DNA from: Papilionanthe hookeriana x Papilionanthe teres | Taxonomy: Eukaryota > Streptophyta > Magnoliopsida > Asparagales > Orchidaceae | DNA length: 64,000 bases | Direction: 5' to 3' | NCBI GenBank assembly: GCA_022702705.1 | Contig: CM040425.1 | Span: 5,100,001-5,164,000, forward strand | In this document: piece after piece, positions 45,309 to 59,815 of the stretch | How the letters are laid out: every line of letters starts with the position of its first letter | Numbering within the stretch: the first letter of the stretch is position 1 | Made by a program: the position numbers and the translations under genes | Notes under the pieces: generated by a model | What the model saw: the letters and a program-made list of their open reading frames with translations, nothing else | Databases searched by the model: none | What the model was told of the DNA's origin: nothing

Positions 45309-47041
45309 TGATCCCTAAATATTTATGCTTATGTTTTAGATATGAAAATTATGATTTTATAATATGGGATACTACGCAAGTATACGTATCATTTATCAAG
45401 TAACATAGGACTTTTTGTTTAAGCCCCGTGATATCGAACCCACAGGGAAATGTAAAAACTTTTTAATGAAATAAGAAAATTATATTTTTTACTTTTTAAA
45501 TAATTTTTGAAAGTATGTTTTGATTTGTGAAGTTCGAAAGTTGTTTTTGGTATTTTTAATAAAAACCTAAGCAAGAAATGAAAATTATTAGAACTAAATC
45601 ATGATATAGAACACTAGGAAATAAAATATCTTTTTCTTTCTCTTATAAAACAGTAATAATTATGAAAGTATTGTTGTGGAAGTATTTAGTTGTGTTGTGA
45701 CAAATAGGAGCAAATTTATTCTTTACCCTTACTTGGTTCTATAAAGAACATTGGTTAATTTGAAATTTTAAAATTTTTAAAAATGGTTAGGTAGGGAAGA
45801 TACTAGCTCTCACTCTAGAGTTCCCTCGATTCCCTCCACCTGAGTGTTAACTTCTTATAACAAAATTTAAAATAACAAACCAAATTAGGGAGCTTTAGCT
45901 TGTCACTCTAAAGTTTTCAAATTTTATTCCCCATTAAAAACATATCTCCTAATATATTTACATTCAATTATATGGACTAAAATTCTCACCCATATAATTG
46001 TAATTTTTACCAATTGTTGTTTGAGACAATACCGCATTGGATCTTACATAATCTCACAACAAATAACTGGCCAAATTAAAAAGTAAATTAAGTTCATGGA
46101 ATTAAATCTTCACAACGTATTCCAAGTTTAAACACTTATACATTCCACAAAAATTCTACATAATTTAATTACTTCTTCATTTAAGAAAGAAAAAGATAAA
46201 GAAAACTACTCAGAACACATTGAGAAAACAAAAGCACACATTGAATTGAAAATAAAAATCATATAGAAAACATAACAAGCTTTAGATAAAAACTAAATAT
46301 AAAACAGAAGTAAACACTTTTCTGAAAATCCTCTCCTTAAGACTCCGGAAGTTCCTTTGAAACTTGACTTTCCATAGGACAACACTAAAGAGGTTGGCGA
46401 CCAACTCTGTTGACTTGCAAACTGACTTCAGACTTCAATAAAAACTAGATAAATGGATGGAAGTAAATTGGTGGAAAGAAAGTTTCACACCAACCCTTTC
46501 TCCTTAAAGTAACTAACTCTAAAAGACTTTAAACAATAAAAGACTTAAAGTAAAACTAGAAACTAGAAAAAGACACACTTAAACTTAAAAAATGACACTA
46601 AAAGAAACACACTAATTCCAAATATTCATGATATAATTTTCCAAAAGGTGTCTTGGTGTCTCTTCAAATCATGTCCAGATTCAATGTATCCACCAAAAGA
46701 TGCATTCCTCCATTCAAATTTGCCGCCCATGGGAAGTTAAGGAAGTCACCACCAAAATTTTCTTCAAACAACCTTTGAAATCGGCGCCAAAAATGAAGAA
46801 AATTTGATTTTTAACTGTGGCGCCTAAGCACCGACCAGGCGTTGCTTAGCCGCCAAAGTCCAATTTTTCATTTTTTTCAATTTTTTGCTCCAAATTTGAT
46901 CCAATTTTGCTCCTTTCATCATAATCACTCATTTTCATCATACCTGCAAGAAAAACATAAAATACATTCCATTAAAGTGCAATATCATCAAAAATAGGTA
47001 TAACAATGTGCATAAAAACACTATATATTTTAGGTGTATCA
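45309..47041 (-). repeat. Athila 5' LTR (1733 bp)
   Basis: Direct copy of 31775-33528 with TG...CA ends. It contains the GC-rich hairpin segment at 46818-46856. Small indels distinguish the two copies. Confidence 0.93.
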
Positions 47042-47046
47042 ATCAT

Positions 47047-47300
47047 ATGGGTCCTATTACACGAATTGATTTTCAAGTTTTAGATAGGAAGAGTACTGAT
47101 AATCAAATAGCTGATCATTTATCAAGGCTTGAACAAGAAACTAAAAAAGAATCAAATAATGAAATTAATGAAAACTTTCCTGATGAACAATTATATGGGA
47201 TTAATGAATGGTAAATTCTGTGGTATGTTAATATGGTGAAATATTTGGCTAGTAAAACTTTACCTTAAAGACTAGATAGACATCAAATTAAAATGTTCAT
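47047..47300 (+). pseudogene. Athila-type pol fragment, part 2
   Basis: Continues the frame interrupted at 31774: FQVLDRKSTDNQIADHLSRL, then EINENFPDEQLYGINEW, then WYVNMVKYLASKTLP with stops. This is the RNase H end and the tether to integrase. It ends at 47300, where another LTR begins. Confidence 0.85.
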
Positions 47301-49850
<2,550 letters not shown>

Positions 49851-49984
49851 ATTAGAAGTAAAATACAGAATGACGACGGAAGAAATAAGAACTTCAACTG
49901 AACTTTTGTAGACTTAAATACTAACACTAATAAGGCGCTGAGGTCGTCGTTTCATATAACATAAATCCTCACTATTTTTTTTTA

Positions 49985-50428
49985 GGACTTAGTACGATTG
50001 CATATTGTACGATATAAGTCCTAAACTATTTAGGATTCCAAGGTAGTCGTTTAGCACGACAGAAATCCTCATATCATCTCGGGCCATTTACTTATGACGT
50101 GTAGGTATAAGCCCCAGATATCTAAATAATTGCAGGACTAAAACATTAAATATAACTTCACTTTCAAAGATTTAAAGCCTAATCATAGGATAGTTTGAGA
50201 TGTCGCTGAAGCTTCTTCAGTATCTTCGACATCTCCTACTCTTCATTCCGTTGGATTTTGAAAATAATTGTTCCATATTGAGCCTTTCCCTTTTGAATTT
50301 CTAACAAGCCCTCGTGGAAAATTAAATGTTGATATTATTGAAGACAAAACTCATGATCATAATCGAGAGTTTTCTTAGGTGATTTCAATTGCCTAAGATG
50401 TAATTACTATAGGGACTTGCCCCTATAG
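49985..50428 (+). other. Stem-loops in the LTR tail of element X
   Basis: 49985-50021: outer arms GGACTTA/TAAGTCC, inner GTAC/GTAC. About 50037-50060: GTCGT/ACGAC around TTAGC. HP1 50374-50397: CTTAGG/CCTAAG plus wobble pairs. HP2 50407-50428: CTATAGGG/CCCTATAG. Compared with the other copies, both arms changed together. Confidence 0.65.
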
Positions 50429-50729
50429 GGAATTAAAAACCCAGATTAATCTAAACCCTACTTAATCCGTTTATTAAATAGGGAAACTTGTCGGCTATAA
50501 AATTTGCAAACCAAAATAGAGTCATAAACTTTTAAGTTTAGATAGTTAAGCCTACTAACAAGTGATACGCTTATCTAAGCTATTTGGTATTTGAGATCTA
50601 TTCGGTCTTGCTATTTTCAAAATAAAAAAAAATATACACCATCATTTTCAAAATCAAAACTATATTACATATTACATTAAATTTAAATTTAAAATATAAT
50701 TTTCAAAAATTAAATTAGCCAACAATTTT

Positions 50730-50747
50730 TGGTGACTCCGCTGGGGA
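50730..50747 (+). other. Primer binding site of the Ogre-like element
   Basis: TGGTGACTCCGCTGGGGA begins five bases after the LTR end. TGG followed by GTGACTCC fits the 3' end of a charged tRNA (CCA preceded by GGAGTCA). From memory Ogre elements use a tRNA-Arg with nearly this sequence; I could not check the tRNA identity. Confidence 0.7.
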
Positions 50748-50893
50748 CTAATTCTTCTCTCCATTTTGATTATAAGGTTTTTTCTTCATACATCAATAGT
50801 ACACCCATGTCCCTAGTGGATCATACTATCATTCTTCCGTTGATGTGCTTTGCTCATTTCTTCCTTGAGCAAGTATTGTCAACTCTTTTTTAT

Positions 50894-50974
50894 TCTAGAA
50901 CCACTGTTTAATCATTCCTAAACAGAGTGGTTCTAGAGTCTCTAGGGTCTAGTATTAGATGGACCCCCAATAGG
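50894..50974 (+). other. Leader stem-loop and a motif complementary to the 3' pre-LTR tract
   Basis: 50894-50937: 12-bp outer stem TCTAGAACCACT/AGTGGTTCTAGA and an inner GTTTA/TAAAC stem. The counterpart at 59451-59489 has changed bases but still folds. It is followed by TGGACCCCCAATAGG at 50960-50974, the reverse complement of the tract beside the 3' LTR. Confidence 0.6.
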
Positions 50975-51262
50975 TTTGATAGGATACGAGTGATTTGTAA
51001 AGGTGGATTCGTTATGTGGGTGATTACTTTCAAACCTCATATCGGGTCCTATACTTTCTATTGTTGCTTTTTCTTAACATTAATTTTTTTCAACTAATTA
51101 AAATTTTCCATAATAAAATTTGAAATTCACATAAAAATTTTTGTTTGGATAAGTCTCAAAAGAGACACCTAGTTAAAAAAATATTTCTGTCGATTTTGAA
51201 ATTTGTCCTTAATGGGGTATAAAATGGAGCTAATATTCTGAACTCTTTTTAAATGTTAGAAA

Positions 51263-51939
51263 ATGTCTTCACCAAAATTGATCTTTTCATTTGCTACTGG
51301 AATGGACATGGTTGTCAGCAAGAATCAATTGTCTGATAAGACAGTTACTAAGTTTGGTCAAGGATTTGATGAAACTGAAATTAAATTTGCAAGTATCTTA
51401 GTTGTTGTGACAAAATTTGAGGCAAATAAGTCAGTAGAGCTCGTTGTAGAATTCAACCTAAGATCTGTTGATGAATTTCCTCCTCTGAAGCGAGTGTTGG
51501 TTGAGAAAAATCTAACTATTGCTATAAAATCTGTTACCAGGACTATTGGGGTTAGTCCCAAGACTGTTTTCGCCAATCCTACTGATTTGGTTGTTGTTGC
51601 ACCTATTGTTACTTTGGCATTAGCCAAAGGAAAGGGTGTACTAGAGACTAATGAACCAATAATTGAGAAAATTTTGCCTTTCACTTCCTTCTCAATTTTT
51701 AAAATTGGATATAGTTTGAAGTCTGCACCTTTGACTAGAACACAGAGGAGAAACAAGAATAGAAAAATAGCTAAAAACAAGAAATTGGAGGCTGCTAAGT
51801 TTACTGCTCCTGTGGAGATTCTCTGTGAAGAAACTAGATTACCTAAGACCTCAACTTTTCTTAGAGGTAGTATGTTTCATCCGTTGTCCATTGGCCCCAC
51901 TAAGGAGGATGTTTCAAAGATCGTCGCTGCACTACCGTT
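51263..51939 (+). pseudogene. Ogre-like ORF1, truncated by an LTR insertion
   Basis: An open frame from ATG (MSSPKLIFSFATGMDMVV) runs 226 codons without a stop to the insertion at 51940. It has an N-terminal domain of about 75 residues (ending VVEFNLRSVDEFPPLKRV), a hydrophobic low-complexity middle, and a basic segment LTRTQRRNKNRKIAKNKK at about residues 153-172. The last element residues, IVAALP, match RIAAALP at 60455 in the other copy. The family is the extra ORF upstream of gag; its role is unknown. The basic segment suggests nucleic-acid binding or nuclear localisation, which is inference. Confidence 0.82.
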
Positions 51940-54705
51940 TGTTGACCTCAATTTTGGTGAGGTCTTTTGCTTCTCTCTTTAGAACTTAGGATCTAGCCTT
52001 AGGCTTTTCCTTTGACTAATCTTAGAGGACTAGAAATGGAACTCACCATTTAGAAATTCAAACTACTTCGACTCCTCGCAAACCCCACAAGCTTGAGTGT
52101 AGACCCCTAATCACCTGAGGGTTGAAATCAAATGTGGAGGTTTAAAGGATGAGTTCCTTATAGGACTTTTGGCCTTAGGAATACCCCGGATGGCCTCAGT
52201 CCAGTGAGGGTTGACTTGCACATACACTACACTCTCACACACATTCCAAGTCCTAAAACAACATTCTCACCCAACTTGACTTCGTGACTCATGTAGGTAA
52301 TTCATATGGATGGTCTTTAACCCCTAAGCCCCTGGCTAAGAGGGTTAGGAACAACATAGTGAGTGCCTCAAATGAGTCCTCTCATGGCTCATATGGGCTT
52401 AATATGGCTTCATGACTTAACCAAAATGATTCTATTTCACTCAAACTTGATCAACCTTTATTTTTTCAAAATTTTAGTTTTTGACCCCCGGGGCCCCGGA
52501 CCCGCTAAACCTACCAAATACCCTTGAAATGACCCAAAATTTGCAAAATTACCTAAATTACCCAAGATCCCTCAAAATCAATCCTAAACACTTCTCACCA
52601 CTCAAATTGACCATCTTTGGCCAAAAATACCAAAATTTCCAAAATTCCCCTAAACCCCCAAAATTACCAAAATACCCTTTTACCCCAAAAATCCAAAAAT
52701 TCTAAAAATTCCCAGAAAATTCCAGAAAATCTTAAATATTCTCAATTTTATTTTGTTCAACTACACCATGAGCCAATTTTTCCTATTTACCCCACTTTTA
52801 CCAAAACCCCCAATTTGACTCATTTTAAACCCAAGTGAACCCAATGTCAAACCAAACCACCCCAATTGACCTCAATTTTGGTCCAATTCAATTCTAAACT
52901 TCAATTCAATATCTCCAATATCAATTTAGACCAAATCCAAGTCCAATTTGATTGACATTTAGGCCCAATTCCAGTTTGGGGCTTAAGGCCCAATTTTGAC
53001 CCATGACCCAAACCTAGCCCAATTCAACTCAAATTGGCCCCAAATCTTCTCTAAAACCTTCCTAACATTCCCACAAAAAAAACACTAACTTGATTTGACC
53101 AAAATTTGAACCTAAACTCCACCCAAACCTAACCCAAAACCAAAATCCCTTAAATTGATCCATGACCCAAACCTAACCCAAATGGGCCCAAATCCCAAAA
53201 TTAGAGCTCAACCAAAGTTGAAAACTCTTTGTAACACTCCCATAAACATTTTTCAGCATTAATATTACATCAAATCCAACATTAATTCAACCTTAGCCCA
53301 AGTTAGCCCAATTTGGCCCACCTTGGCTCCTTTACCAAAAAGCCCAAATTCAACCCAATTCAATTCAAAATCACTTTGAAATTGTTTCAAATCACTCATG
53401 ACACATGCCTAAACCAATTGCAACATTTATTTGGCACAATCCTTTACAAAGTTTTCATTCTAAATTTACTTTAAATCAAAAATTCCACTTCCTTAAACCA
53501 CTTTAAAAGCCCATCCAAAAACCATTTCAAAAGCCCAAAATCAATCCAAAGCCTACATGACATTTTCATCTCATCATCCATTTAATTAAATCACTCCCTA
53601 TGTTTCCAATTCATCATTGAATTTTTCTAAACTAAGCCATGTTCCAAATTACCCCTAAATACCAAAAATCCTTAAAACCCTTTTTCATGAAACAAGCCAA
53701 CCTTTTCCAAGCCAAATGTAAGCCAAATGTGAGCCATTTGCAAGCCATATGAAGCCATGAGAGTTTTGACAACTCACCATGTCATTTATGGCAAATGGAG
53801 GGGCCCCTTTCTTAAGCCTTCTTTAAGCTTTTTTAACCTCATCCATGATACACCTAAACCAAGTTAGCCACCTAATCCTTGATGGAGACTTCACCACCTT
53901 CTCTTGGCTGAACCCACTGATTTCCCTCAACCCAAAATCAGGCCTTGGGGAGGTGCACCAACCCTAAAGCATGCATTCGACCAAACCAAGCCCAAAATGA
54001 GCCCTTCCCCTTCCACTTTCGATTCAACTCCTTTACACTTGGCATTTGCCAATCGAACTCACAAACCTCAAGCACCGACCTCCCCGATGACAACAGGACT
54101 CGACCTCGGCCGGCCGACCACCGTGCCGCCGGAAAACACCATGGCCGAGAGCTCCATGTGAGCTAAAATTTCAAATTTCACTTGCCGAGCTATCCCATGC
54201 CCAATGGCCACCGTGGTCGTTCTTCCTCGGCCAGGCAGTTGATCCAAGCCATTAAACCCCCCGGGAGGCCCTCGAGCCACCTCCATTTAAACTCACTCAC
54301 CTCTCGACCAAACAAGGTGATGAACCGGACCTTAAGGAAACTCTCGCCAAAATTGCTCTAGACCTTCTCCTAACCCGGAGCGGCTGATCCCCGATGTTCC
54401 TTCGCCCTAAACCCCATTAACGAGCTCAATTTCGAGTTGAAAATCCACCCGAAAAACAGGACATCTCCGGAACCTCCACCAAATCCAAATTAAACTCACC
54501 CACAACTGCACAGTACTAAGAGAAGGAGTTCCCCAGTGAAAGCCCCCTCTCCAGGCCACCCAGTTGCTCCAGCCTCCAAGCTTTGAAATCGGCTGTGGAT
54601 GCTTTCATACTTAGACAATTCCCTAGAGTTAGAGACTTCATCTAGAGCTTGCTTGGACTCAATCGAAGGTGACACAACCCTCAGATCGAAGCTTCACTTC
54701 TCTGA

Positions 54706-54857
54706 GCAAAGGTATGAACTCATTCTTCCTCCCGAGCTTCCAGCAATACTCCATTTTGTTTGAGTTATTTTCATAGCTTATAAACTGTATGGATGTGTTC
54801 GTCTCTTCAAGACGAATCCATAGAGCATTAGAACTCGAAAATCTATTGAGAATCGAG
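54706..54857 (+). other. Donor-like site and two stem-loops (LTR Y)
   Basis: AGCAAAG/GTATGA, cut after 54711. Hairpin 54798-54816: TTCGTCT/AGACGAA, perfect 7 bp. Second, 54834-54857: CTCGA/TCGAG. A TATA-like CCATTTAAAC lies at about 54280. Confidence 0.5.
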
Positions 54858-56929
54858 AGAGATATTAGGGTTTGAGTGTGGACGGTCAGGGTGCACACCA
54901 GTCGTAGACGATGACCAGGAGCCGTTGGATCGCACGTGTATCTGGCGGACGGTCAAGATCAAGCCGGACATCAGAATGTTACGTGAACCGTGGGCCCATG
55001 GAGCGCTGAGTCAGATGGCGGTGCCAAATCATAGAGCGATGCGTGGGTTTTCGATCCGGACGAGGATGACGCGGCGCCGAGTCGGATAAGTAGGAAATTA
55101 GGATATTTTTGAATTATTTAAATACCAGAACTTCAAATATTCATATCTTTGCATAGAAAAATCACAAAAATAAAATAAAAATACCCTCGTGCTCAGTGAA
55201 CAGAGGAGAATAATGTGGAAAAGAAATCAAGTTAATTTGATGAGTATTTTATTTTTAATAATTTATTTACTGTTTCCAATGTTTTGATTCTCCATTTGCA
55301 TAGACAATTCACCATGTCATGAGACCATAGTGCTTTGAAACCTCTCGATCTTGGGAACATTCCCCGAATTTTTCAAGGTCGAAGCCATCTCCGTGAAAAG
55401 TTATCGACTTTTCAAGTTCATGTCATCGTTTTAGGTATTTTAATTCCAATAATTAGCATGTTGTAAAATAAATTCTAGAAAATTTGCGTGATGTTTCTTA
55501 GCACCAGAGGACCCTATAAAAAATATATTTTGAAGTTAATTCATTCATAATAACCTTAATCGGCCTAAACTCCCAAAATCGAATTTGAATTAATTAGGTT
55601 TATCCACACACTAAATTGACTCGAAACAATTCTCTATCGCTCTTTAGTGCCGTAGGACCTTTACATAAAATTTTGAAATCAATCGGACTTGATTAGCTCC
55701 ACCAAATGGATTGATTAAGCCTCATGAGCAAAATGAAACTTTAAAAATTCATAACTCCAAAAATACTTTTCAAAAATTCACAAAAATGGTTTTGGAGCTT
55801 CTCCGATATCAGGCAGCTTCGAGAAAATTAAAATTCGAATTTTTTAAAAGAGTTGATTTTTCACAATATTTTAATATTTTAATAATTAAAAAATAATAAA
55901 AATCACAAAAATATGAAAACTCATAAAAATGTCACATTTTGACTCCTAATCACTTAGAAACAAACCAAATATTTTTCTTAAGTCCCTGGGATAAGATATT
56001 CAATTTTAAAGGCTTAATGTAATTTTTAATATTAAAAAATGAATTTTCAACCTTTTTCACTAAAATAATTCTAACAAATAAAAAAAATCAAAAAATTATA
56101 AAATTTGCTTCTCTGACTCTTGAGGTTAGAGAAATTTAAAAAAATATAAAATCTATTTTTCAATTTTTATTTTATTTTAAAATTAATTAATACTCTAAAA
56201 CTCAAAATAATTATAATAAATAAAATATAATTCAAAAAATCACCAAAATTGGTCCAAGTGGTCCTCTGGTCAGTGGAACATCCTATAATTTTCTTAAGGA
56301 CAGAAACTTTACCTTGGTCATGTTGTTGAATTTCCATTGAAAACCCTTATTTTCTACTAAAAATAATTATATAAATAAATTAAATTCAAAAAAATCACAT
56401 TTTCTTCTCTAATATCTTAATTGACATGTGAGTGTGTGACATAAAAATTTCAAATTCATTTGAGCTCAATTTAATGAGTTATGAAATAAATAAGCTCTAA
56501 AAGGGCATAAAGGTAATTAAGAATTTTAACCCTTAATTAAAACTTTAGGTTTAATCAAAATGGAGAGTAAAATATTTGATTTTAACTTTCTCTGATGATC
56601 GAAACTTAGTGAAATTAAAAGCTGTAGAACCCATCGAACACTTTGAAAATATCAAAATGAAACTCTGATTAATTAAATAATTTAAATTTTGGAAAGAATA
56701 TATATATATATTTAAATTTGTATTATTAAAACAAGAATATTATTAAGAGGATATTTATTCTTTAATTTAAAAATCCCTAAATAAGTCACTTCAATAATAG
56801 CTTAATTCTTAATTAAAAATTAAAATAATAATTCAAACTAAATAAATTAAAAAAAATAAAAGAAGATAACCCTTAAATGAATTAAAGCTTAAAATGTTAA
56901 ATGGTCTAATAATTAAAATTAAATTTAAA

Positions 56930-57195
56930 TTCTTGGAATTAAATTAAATTAAATTAAATTAAGCCAAGTCAAAGTTTAAATTAAATTAAATTAACACCTT
57001 AACAATCAAATTAAATTAAATTTAAAATATTAAAACTAAAAGTAAATTAAATTAAATTGAATTAAAATTAAATTAAAATTAAATTAAATTAAAAATTAAA
57101 ACTAAATTAAAATTAAATTAAAATTAAATTAAATTAAATTAAATTAAATTAAATTAAATTAAAATCAAATCAAATTAAATTAAATTAAATTAAAA
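56930..57195. repeat. AAATT pentanucleotide microsatellite, interrupted
   Basis: Runs of TTAAA repeated in phase with breaks at 56965-57060, the purest part at about 57118-57165, inside the intron-like part of LTR Y. The sister LTR at 23212 lacks it. Confidence 0.9.
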
Positions 57196-57874
57196 TCACT
57201 TAACAACAAACTTAAATGAAATCATTAAAAGTTAAATCAAAACATATCAGTAATTTCAACCTCTTTCTATCTAAGTAAATTTTAAAACATAAACATCAAT
57301 CTGAAATACTAAGATAATTGAAAGTGTAAAGATTTAAATTAAATCTAAAATAATTTGAACACTATTCCAAACTTAACATTATTAATTAAAACCCCATAAT
57401 TAAATTAAATCACTTTAAATCATTAACTCAAACTTTAAATTAAAAATCATTAAAATTCTCAACAACCCGACTTGCCTTTAAAAGGCTTTAATTATTATAA
57501 CTCTTAAATAGAGTATTAAGTGAAATGTCACTTCACACATAAGATATTTAAGTGTCCTAAGTTCATTGAGCAAGAAACAAAACAAAACAAAAATCCTTTG
57601 ATGATTAATTCATCAATACAATAAAATTCATTTGAACTCAAAATAATTCCAGAAGTATTGAAAAGATGTTTAAGATTCGTCTTAAACACTTCCTCGATAT
57701 GATGGGATGTTTTAAAAGAACAATTGAATTTAATTGTTCTTTGATGAAGAAAATCATCCTTAAACCAAACCAACAACCTACACGTCATAGGAGATGACTA
57801 GCAATAGGACTAGGATCTTGGTGGATAACCAAAACCTGTCCCTTAGCTTTACCTAGGTACTTGTTGAAATATTT

Positions 57875-57935
57875 AAATGCCTTAACATGTGTTTTAAGTG
57901 CAGCTTGGGATGACGGGAAAACCTTCCAGGTACGC
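57875..57935 (+). other. Acceptor-like site (LTR Y)
   Basis: CTTAACATGTGTTTTAAGTGCAG/CTTGGGATGACGGG: branch-like CTTAAC, T-rich tract and CAG ending at 57903. Paired with 54711 it would define a 3.19-kb intron. The following TTCCAGGTACGC could be a further donor or an alternative acceptor. Confidence 0.45.
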
Positions 57936-58589
57936 TTTTATTTTATTGCAATTTACTTTATCGCAATTTACTTACATGCATCGTACTTTACTTTTTCTGC
58001 ATGTTAAACAAGATTGTTGCATGAAAACCAAAACCTCTAGGATAGTCCTTGAACTGAAACCAAAACTAAATTAAAAGTTACCACAAGATAAAATTCACCA
58101 CCACAACATTCCAAAATATAAAACAACTCAAAATTTAATCACAAACAGAACAACAAAACTACAATCGCAACTAAATTAAAACGTATCGTTGAATGATCGG
58201 GAATACCTCGGATGATGCAACCCATGTGTTGCTAACGGGATTTCCCACGGTCTAAATGAAAGTGTGGAACTCATTCAGTTGAGTTTAACAAATTCATCTG
58301 GACTAAGTGAATTCGATGAAAATAACGGTACTGGGATGACGGAACCGTGGGATCTTAATCGGTTTGGTTTTAACAACTATAAGATTTGGTTTAATTAAAA
58401 TATTAAAAAACATATGGATTTTAAGATTTTCTCTAAACCAAGACACTTTTCTCATCCCCTGATTTTCACCTTCTAAAACTAAACCTCTGCAACGACAAGG
58501 AGCTTGGAGCATAGTGGGTAGCACGGCCATCGTCATCAGCAAAACTTGAATCTACATCAGCTAAACCTTTCTTAGAATTAAATAACCAA

Positions 58590-59089
58590 GACATAGGATT
58601 TCGAGGTAGTTTACCTAGTGCAACATAAATCCTCAACTTTTCGTTAGACATTTGTATAATCATGTTATGCAAATTAAGCCCTAACCGGTCTTAGGACTCC
58701 GAGGTGGTCGTTTGGTACGACATAAACCCTCACATCTTCAAGGCTATTTGTGTGATTATATCATACAAATATAAGACCTAAATAAATAAAATCGGCAGTG
58801 ATTGCAACATTAAATAAACTCCCAAATCTAAACCAAATAAAAGGATAGTTTGGGAAGTTGCCAAGATTCTTCTTGGATCCTCAACTTCTCCTACTTCTCT
58901 TCCTTTGGATTCTTGAAATAAACTGTTTCAAATTTGAGCTAATCCCTATTGAAATTTCCAAAATCCAATCCTTTGAAAACCTCAAACTTTGAAATTCTTG
59001 AGAGCAAAACCACTCGATCATTATCGAGAGTTTTCTTAAATGATTCCCGTCATTTAAGATGTAATTAACTATAGGCTGTCATCTTATAG
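58590..59089 (+). other. Stem-loop cluster in the tail of LTR Y
   Basis: 58747-58769: TTTGTGTGAT/ATCATACAAA. About 58700-58716: GTCGT/ACGAC. 59013-59028: CTCGAT/ATCGAG. HP1 59035-59058: CTTAAATGA/TCATTTAAG. HP2 59069-59089: CTATA/TATAG, weakened. Confidence 0.6.
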
Positions 59090-59345
59090 GAAACTTTAAG
59101 AACTCAGCAATATAAACCCCGTTTAATTCCTTTATATTAAGCTGTGGAACTTGTCGACTTATAAAATTGGTTCGCGGACCAAACGTATGTCACAAATCTT
59201 CTAGTTTATTTAATCGAGCCCCATCATCAAGCGATGGTGTCTATTTTTCAGGATGAGACACACGGCTTATGGTGCGGTGCTCGTTTATATAAACTATTCT
59301 GAATGCGAGATCGGTTTCGATTTCATATCTTAAAATTTTCAAAAT

Positions 59346-59815
59346 CGATAGTGTATCCATGTCTCTAGTGGAGCAAACTACCATTCACCGTCTGGAATAC
59401 CCCGTTCATTTCCGTCTTCGAACGAGTATAGCCAACTCCTCTCGGATTTAGGAGCCACTCGTTTAGACACCCCTAAACGGAGAGGTTCCAAGATCCTTTT
59501 ACCTCTTTTCCGAGGTGGGGTGGACCCCCAATAGGTGTTAGCTTAGGAGCGGTCCTTCGGATTGAGAAGTCTTACGAGACTTTCTCTTCCTTTCGAATTC
59601 TGAATCGGATCCTTTACCTTTTCTATACCTTTAAACATTCCGTTCCTAATAAACAAATCTTCTAATAAATGATCCTTTTAATAAACAAACTCTTTTAAGT
59701 CATAAATACATTAAGATAAACGAAAATGTGTTCGGACTCTTTCTTTTTCGTCCTAAACTTTACGACAAAAGGAAGTATAATTCGGGACTGACATTCGGAA
59801 TCTGCCCTGCAGAAA
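59346..59815 (+). promoter_or_regulatory. Leader of element Y
   Basis: Parallels 50795-51262 (GTACACCCATGTCCCTAGTGG there, GTATCCATGTCTCTAGTGGA here). It contains the leader stem-loop 59451-59489 (GGAGCC/GGTTCC, GTTTAG/CTAAAC) and TGGACCCCCAATAGGTGT at 59521-59538. In retroelements the region between primer site and first gene usually holds packaging signals; that role is inferred here. Confidence 0.6.

Larger units (their letters stand above)
31775..47041 (-). mobile_element. Athila-type Ty3/gypsy retrotransposon, 15.3 kb, minus strand
   Basis: Bounded by direct LTRs (31775-33528 and 45309-47041) that begin TGATCCC and end GTGTATCA, with the target duplication ATCAT at 31770-31774 and 47042-47046. 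On the minus strand: 5' LTR, a tRNA-Asp-like primer site, gag, protease, RT/RNase H, integrase, an env-position ORF, polypurine tract, 3' LTR. Every ORF carries stops or frame changes. An RTE LINE sits in the env-position ORF. The LTRs differ at many places, so the insertion is not recent. Confidence 0.95.
51940..59345 (+). repeat. Giant 5' LTR of element Y (7.4 kb)
   Basis: Starts TGTTGACCTCA. Layout as in 23212-30172: CCCAAAT-rich U3 (52480-53760), GC-rich U3/R (53900-55080) with two-strand open frames that are not genes, donor-like site 54711, AT-rich intron-like part (55080-57900), acceptor-like site 57903, and structured tail (58590-59090). The last ~120 bases found in the sister LTR are missing at the junction with the leader. 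Confidence 0.87.
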
